Shown here piece after piece: positions 17,720 through 20,564 of a stretch of DNA of 20,564 nucleotides. A model generated the notes under the pieces. The model was given only the letters and a program-made list of their open reading frames with translations. It was not told where the DNA came from and did not search any database. Positions within the stretch are counted from its first letter, which is position 1; every line of letters begins with the position of its first letter. The stretch is from Ascoidea tarda (nom. inval.) (taxonomy: Eukaryota; Ascomycota; Saccharomycetes; Ascoideales; Ascoideaceae): NCBI GenBank assembly GCA_030560485.1, contig JAKTTS010000280.1, positions 1 to 20,564 of the forward strand, given 5' to 3'. Position numbers and translations under genes: made by a program.

Positions 17720-18050
17720 TCACATTTTTCATATTCTATTTTTTTTTTTTAAAACATATATTACTTTGTATTGTATTATACCATATTATATTATATTAAT
17801 ATGAAACTTAAATGATATGGCAATAGCCTGTATAAATAAGTGATTTTGTAGTTTTAATAAATCAGATATTCCTGTGAGCTAATTTTTTTTAATAAATAAT
17901 ACCGTATTTTATATTTATATAATAATCAAAAGATAAAAAAACAAATATAACAAAATAAAAATCACTTTGAATTGCTAATATTACAAATGACATTAAAACA
18001 AAAAAAAACAAAAAAAACAACAAAGAATTAAATCAAATTGAAGAATAGAA
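17720..18050. other. Convergent 3' spacer
   Basis: About 330 bp between the ends of the zinc-finger gene and SRP14. It is extremely AT-rich with T and A runs and TATATA-like strings, as expected for yeast 3'-end formation signals on both strands. No gene is seen. Confidence 0.6.
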
Positions 18051-18449
18051 TTATTTTTTGGAATTTTTCTTTTTGTTTCTCTTCTTATCTTTTTTCTTTA
18101 AGCCAGTCATGCCTCCTTTAAGGGTTATAGCATAATCTTTCCAAAACTGATCTAAATCATCACTTTTGACAATTGTTGAATATTTGAGTTTTTTGTCCTT
18201 TTTGCTGCTACCATTAGTTGCTCTTAATAATATAGAATACTTTTGGGTATCTTTTTTGGTGTTATCAGTTAGTAAGGGGTCATCTATCTTTCCAACTGTC
18301 TGCTTTCCATCAATTGGGTCAAAAGGCACCAATCTCTTTTGTGTAAAATACACTGAGGACCTGGTGTTTTGTGAGGCTTGTAACAAGGTCCTCACCTTCA
18401 ATAGGTATTCGGCATTGGATATATGAGATTCAGCAGCATCTGATGCCAT
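18051..18449 (-). CDS. SRP14: Signal recognition particle subunit Srp14 (132 aa)
   Basis: Small Alu-domain protein of the cytosolic signal recognition particle, which slows elongation while ribosomes are targeted to the ER; in yeast it acts as a homodimer on SRP RNA. The family signature is clear: YSILLRATNGSSKKDKKLKY (about 73-92), then STIVKSDDLDQFWKDYAITL and KGGMTGLKKK, ending in a Lys-rich tail (KKDKKRNKKKNSKK). The yeast protein has the same STVVKASELDQFW...FKGGM order and is 146 aa. I chose the ATG at 18447-18449 because homologs begin shortly before the SNAEYLLKV helix. The in-frame ATG at 18498-18500 would add 17 charged residues and cannot be excluded. It is convergent with the zinc-finger gene and divergent from CYC2. 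Confidence 0.93.
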   Translation of the reverse strand: MASDAAESHISNAEYLLKVRTLLQASQNTRSSVYFTQKRLVPFDPIDGKQTVGKIDDPLLTDNTKKDTQKYSILLRATNGSSKKDKKLKYSTIVKSDDLDQFWKDYAITLKGGMTGLKKKDKKRNKKKNSKK

Positions 18450-18631
18450 TTTTGTGTTATAACTCTGTTCTTCTCTTTTCTGCTTATCTGGGGACAACAA
18501 ATCACAAACACCTTTCGAACCACTTCAGAAAACCCAGAAAAGAGCACGTGTACTATTAGATCGGCTTCTCTTTTTGGCAATTTTGGTGATGAAGTCGTTT
18601 TGATGTAGAACAGGTGTGAAGGTCTTGCAAA
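18450..18631. promoter_or_regulatory. Compact divergent promoter SRP14/CYC2 with CACGTG
   Basis: A 182-bp shared region. A CACGTG E-box lies at 18545-18550, about 95 bp from each start. Cbf1-type factors bind this core and control respiratory genes in some yeasts, which would suit CYC2; this is inference. Confidence 0.4.
18589..18608 (+). promoter_or_regulatory. Two tiny overlapping upstream ORFs before CYC2
   Basis: ATG AAG TCG TTT TGA (18589-18603) is followed at once by ATG TAG (18603-18608), a start-stop codon pair, 23 nt before the CYC2 ATG. If present in the mRNA leader, they should lower CYC2 translation. Transcript start is unknown. Confidence 0.35.
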
Positions 18632-20209
18632 ATGCTTCAGAGACTGTTAGTGGGTTCAGTAGCCACCCGGGGACAGTTATATTGGTTTAAAAATATTGGA
18701 AAACCAATTTTCTTTGGAAAATGCTTCAGAATTTCTTCTCCATCGTCCCCCAAACCTTATGAAATAAGAGCCTTTAGCTTGTCGTTCCCATTGAGAAAAA
18801 AGAAAAATAGATCAAAAAATGTTCCTGCTAAACCTGACGAAGATAAACCTGCTAAAACCTTTTCTTCTGCTGCTCCTGCTCCTTTGCATGCTGAAGCATT
18901 TTTATCAAATACTGGTAATGCTTTTGTCTCCAAAGGTTTTCAACCCAATGCTAGCCATGAATACCCTAGAAATCCAAAATTCAATTCTCCAACATACAAT
19001 AAAAAAAGCAACTCCAACTTTTATATTCGCTACAAAAAACATTTAATTCTTGCATTACTCTTAGCATCCGGCTCCTATCTAATATATTTTTTCAAGTATT
19101 CTTCAGAGTTGGATCATCCAACTTCTCGACCTTTACTATCTCAAGACTATTTTACTACTTTTAAAATCACATATAAAGAAGATATAGACGATGGTCATTT
19201 TTTATTGGAATTATCTCCCAAATATAAATTATCCAAATATCGTCAAAAATATCAAAACCAGTATAAAGAGTTATGGAATGGTCATAGAATATGGTCTGTC
19301 GAATTTAAACAACCAGATATTATGATTGCCAGAAAATACACCCCTCTACCAATTCTTCTATCTGAATCAAACTCTTTAGCTCTTGATATTCCTGATCTAA
19401 TTAAGTTGCAAAATGATGAAGAAGATCCTGACTCCAAAAAAGGTAAGTTATTTTTTTACATAAAGAAATACGAAAATGGCGAGGTTGCTAAATGGTTAAG
19501 CTCAAAACCTTTAGGATCAGAGATTGAAATAAGAGGGCCATATACTGAGTTTGTGTTTCCATTTCAACCAATCGATAAATATCCATCCAGATTTCCCTTG
19601 CTAGACTTGCCCTCAAAGGTTAACGCAGATCCATTTTCTGTTAAAGAGTTGAAAATTCCCAAGCCTGATAATTATGCTTTTTATGCTGGTGGTACTGGTA
19701 TAACTCCGTTTTTACAGGTTTTATTATCTCATAATCCTCCACAAGGGCATGTTTTCCTTCACTATTCTACGAAAACGAAGAATGAAGTTCCAGCAATCTT
19801 TGACAGATATCTTTATTATCTTGAAAAATTAAATAGAGTTACTTTGAAGCGATATATTGATGATGAAAAAAAATTTATAGTTTCAGAAGATATTAATAAA
19901 CCATCTCCAAGCAATTTTACAGGTAGATCATTACTCAACAAAGTTATAAAAAAAGAAATCTACGATAGTGTTGAATCAGAGGAACAATCTTTACGTCCTC
20001 AAGATATCAAGATTTATTCCAATGCTTTAGCTCAAGCTGATTATGAGAAAAAAATTGAAAAGCAAAATCCATTTTTAAGTATAGTTTGTGGCCCTGATGG
20101 CTATATAAATTATATTTCTGGTTCTAAAACCGTTGAGTTGGACCAAGGCAAAGTTTCTGGTTTACTAAAACAAAAAGGTTGGTCAGAAGATAATGTTTTC
20201 AAGTTATGA
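18632..20209 (+). CDS. CYC2: Cyc2-like mitochondrial FAD oxidoreductase for cytochrome c maturation (525 aa)
   Basis: Cyc2 is a flavoprotein anchored in the mitochondrial inner membrane and facing the intermembrane space. It is thought to keep heme or apocytochrome reduced for heme attachment to cytochromes c and c1. Residues 1-50 are basic with few acids, fitting a presequence. A Pro/Ala/Asn-rich spacer follows, then one membrane segment (138-154) and a ferredoxin-reductase-like part from about 170. Seen motifs are RKYTPLP (234-240, FAD), RGPYTEF (301-307), GGTGITPF (353-360, pyridine nucleotide) and CGPDGYINYISG (486-497). The C-terminus GLLKQKGWSEDNVFKL is typical of this group. The long N-terminal region with a membrane anchor favours Cyc2 over the cytochrome b5 reductases Mcr1 and Cbr1. 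At 525 aa it is longer than the S. cerevisiae protein (366), mostly before the membrane segment and around 405-475. The ATG at 18632 is the first of the frame. Confidence 0.85.
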   Translation: MLQRLLVGSVATRGQLYWFKNIGKPIFFGKCFRISSPSSPKPYEIRAFSLSFPLRKKKNRSKNVPAKPDEDKPAKTFSSAAPAPLHAEAFLSNTGNAFVSKGFQPNASHEYPRNPKFNSPTYNKKSNSNFYIRYKKHLILALLLASGSYLIYFFKYSSELDHPTSRPLLSQDYFTTFKITYKEDIDDGHFLLELSPKYKLSKYRQKYQNQYKELWNGHRIWSVEFKQPDIMIARKYTPLPILLSESNSLALDIPDLIKLQNDEEDPDSKKGKLFFYIKKYENGEVAKWLSSKPLGSEIEIRGPYTEFVFPFQPIDKYPSRFPLLDLPSKVNADPFSVKELKIPKPDNYAFYAGGTGITPFLQVLLSHNPPQGHVFLHYSTKTKNEVPAIFDRYLYYLEKLNRVTLKRYIDDEKKFIVSEDINKPSPSNFTGRSLLNKVIKKEIYDSVESEEQSLRPQDIKIYSNALAQADYEKKIEKQNPFLSIVCGPDGYINYISGSKTVELDQGKVSGLLKQKGWSEDNVFKL

Positions 20210-20564
20210 AAATATTAAATATATTACATCAATTGAAGCACTTTCTGTAAAGCTTTGTTTATTTTTTAAGTACTGTACATAATATTATACGTATAGATAT
20301 ATTTTTTAATATCAATTTTGTTTCCTTATTTTTAACTATAAAAACAAACAAGAATTTCTCTTTTGAAGAACAAAAAAAACCAAAAATCGAAAAGCAATAT
20401 AGTTTGTTATAAGAATTATTATAAAAAAACGAGATACCACTCATGAAGAAAAAAAACTAGTTTGTCAAAGAAGTGGAAAAAAAGAAAAAAAAATATATAT
20501 AAATACTATAATATTTATCAAATGAATGGATATAAATCAATCAAATAAAACCAAATAATTACTG
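20210..20564. other. CYC2 3' flank
   Basis: About 355 bp of very AT-rich sequence with A runs and TATATA strings, consistent with yeast polyadenylation signals. The 61-codon minus-strand frame at 20259-20444 is Phe/Ile/Lys-rich and looks like chance. No gene is seen up to the window edge. Confidence 0.55.

Noticed and set aside
18450-18500. 17-residue N-terminal extension of Srp14
   Set aside because: Homologs start near the internal Met at 18449, and the extension is charged and unlike the family, though it cannot be excluded.

Overview
The window looks like nuclear DNA of an ascomycete yeast (Saccharomycotina). It is very AT-rich, its eight protein genes show no coding introns, and most products match yeast families: glucokinase (GLK1 type), Psg1, Erg25, Srp14 and Cyc2. 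Two traits do not fit a Saccharomyces-like genome. One gene encodes a VelB-type velvet factor, a family usually described as lost from S. cerevisiae and C. albicans. The spacers around it are also very long (2.1 kb and 5.1 kb). CTG codons are nearly absent (seven found by hand), and one lies where two homologs carry Ser or Thr. This hints at a yeast in which CUG is reassigned, but it is not proof. A filamentous or dimorphic yeast would fit.

Layout. Positions 1-1452 (minus) hold a glucokinase paralog, open except for one in-frame TGA; its 3' end lies outside the window. Positions 2513-4150 (minus) hold an intact tandem glucokinase. After a 2.15 kb spacer comes the velvet gene (6304-7374, minus). 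A 5.07 kb stretch (7375-12442) without a recognisable gene follows. It lies upstream of the velvet gene and carries a GC-richer island, a strong hairpin, a perfect 22-bp palindrome and a velvet-type binding-site match. PSG1 (12443-13840) and ERG25 (14439-15401) follow, both minus. ERG25 shares a 743-bp divergent intergenic region with a plus-strand gene (16145-17719) for an Asn-rich protein whose C-terminus resembles a WRKY-GCM1/FLYWCH-type zinc finger. SRP14 (18051-18449, minus) and CYC2 (18632-20209, plus) are divergent from a 182-bp promoter.

How the genes relate. There is no operon and no single pathway. Themes are sugar phosphorylation (the glucokinase pair with Rgt1-like sites), secretory and membrane functions (Psg1 for the Pma1 H+-ATPase, Erg25 for ergosterol, Srp14 for ER targeting), mitochondrial cytochrome c maturation (Cyc2), and two transcription regulators. 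The ERG25 divergent promoter has a dense cluster of TCGTTT motifs, including two exact AR1/Upc2-type octamers, as expected for sterol or oxygen control.

No tRNA, rRNA, CRISPR, transposon, LTR element or virus-like element was recognised. The most interesting items are the velvet gene with its outsized upstream region, the zinc-finger regulator, the singly interrupted glucokinase and the CTG pattern.
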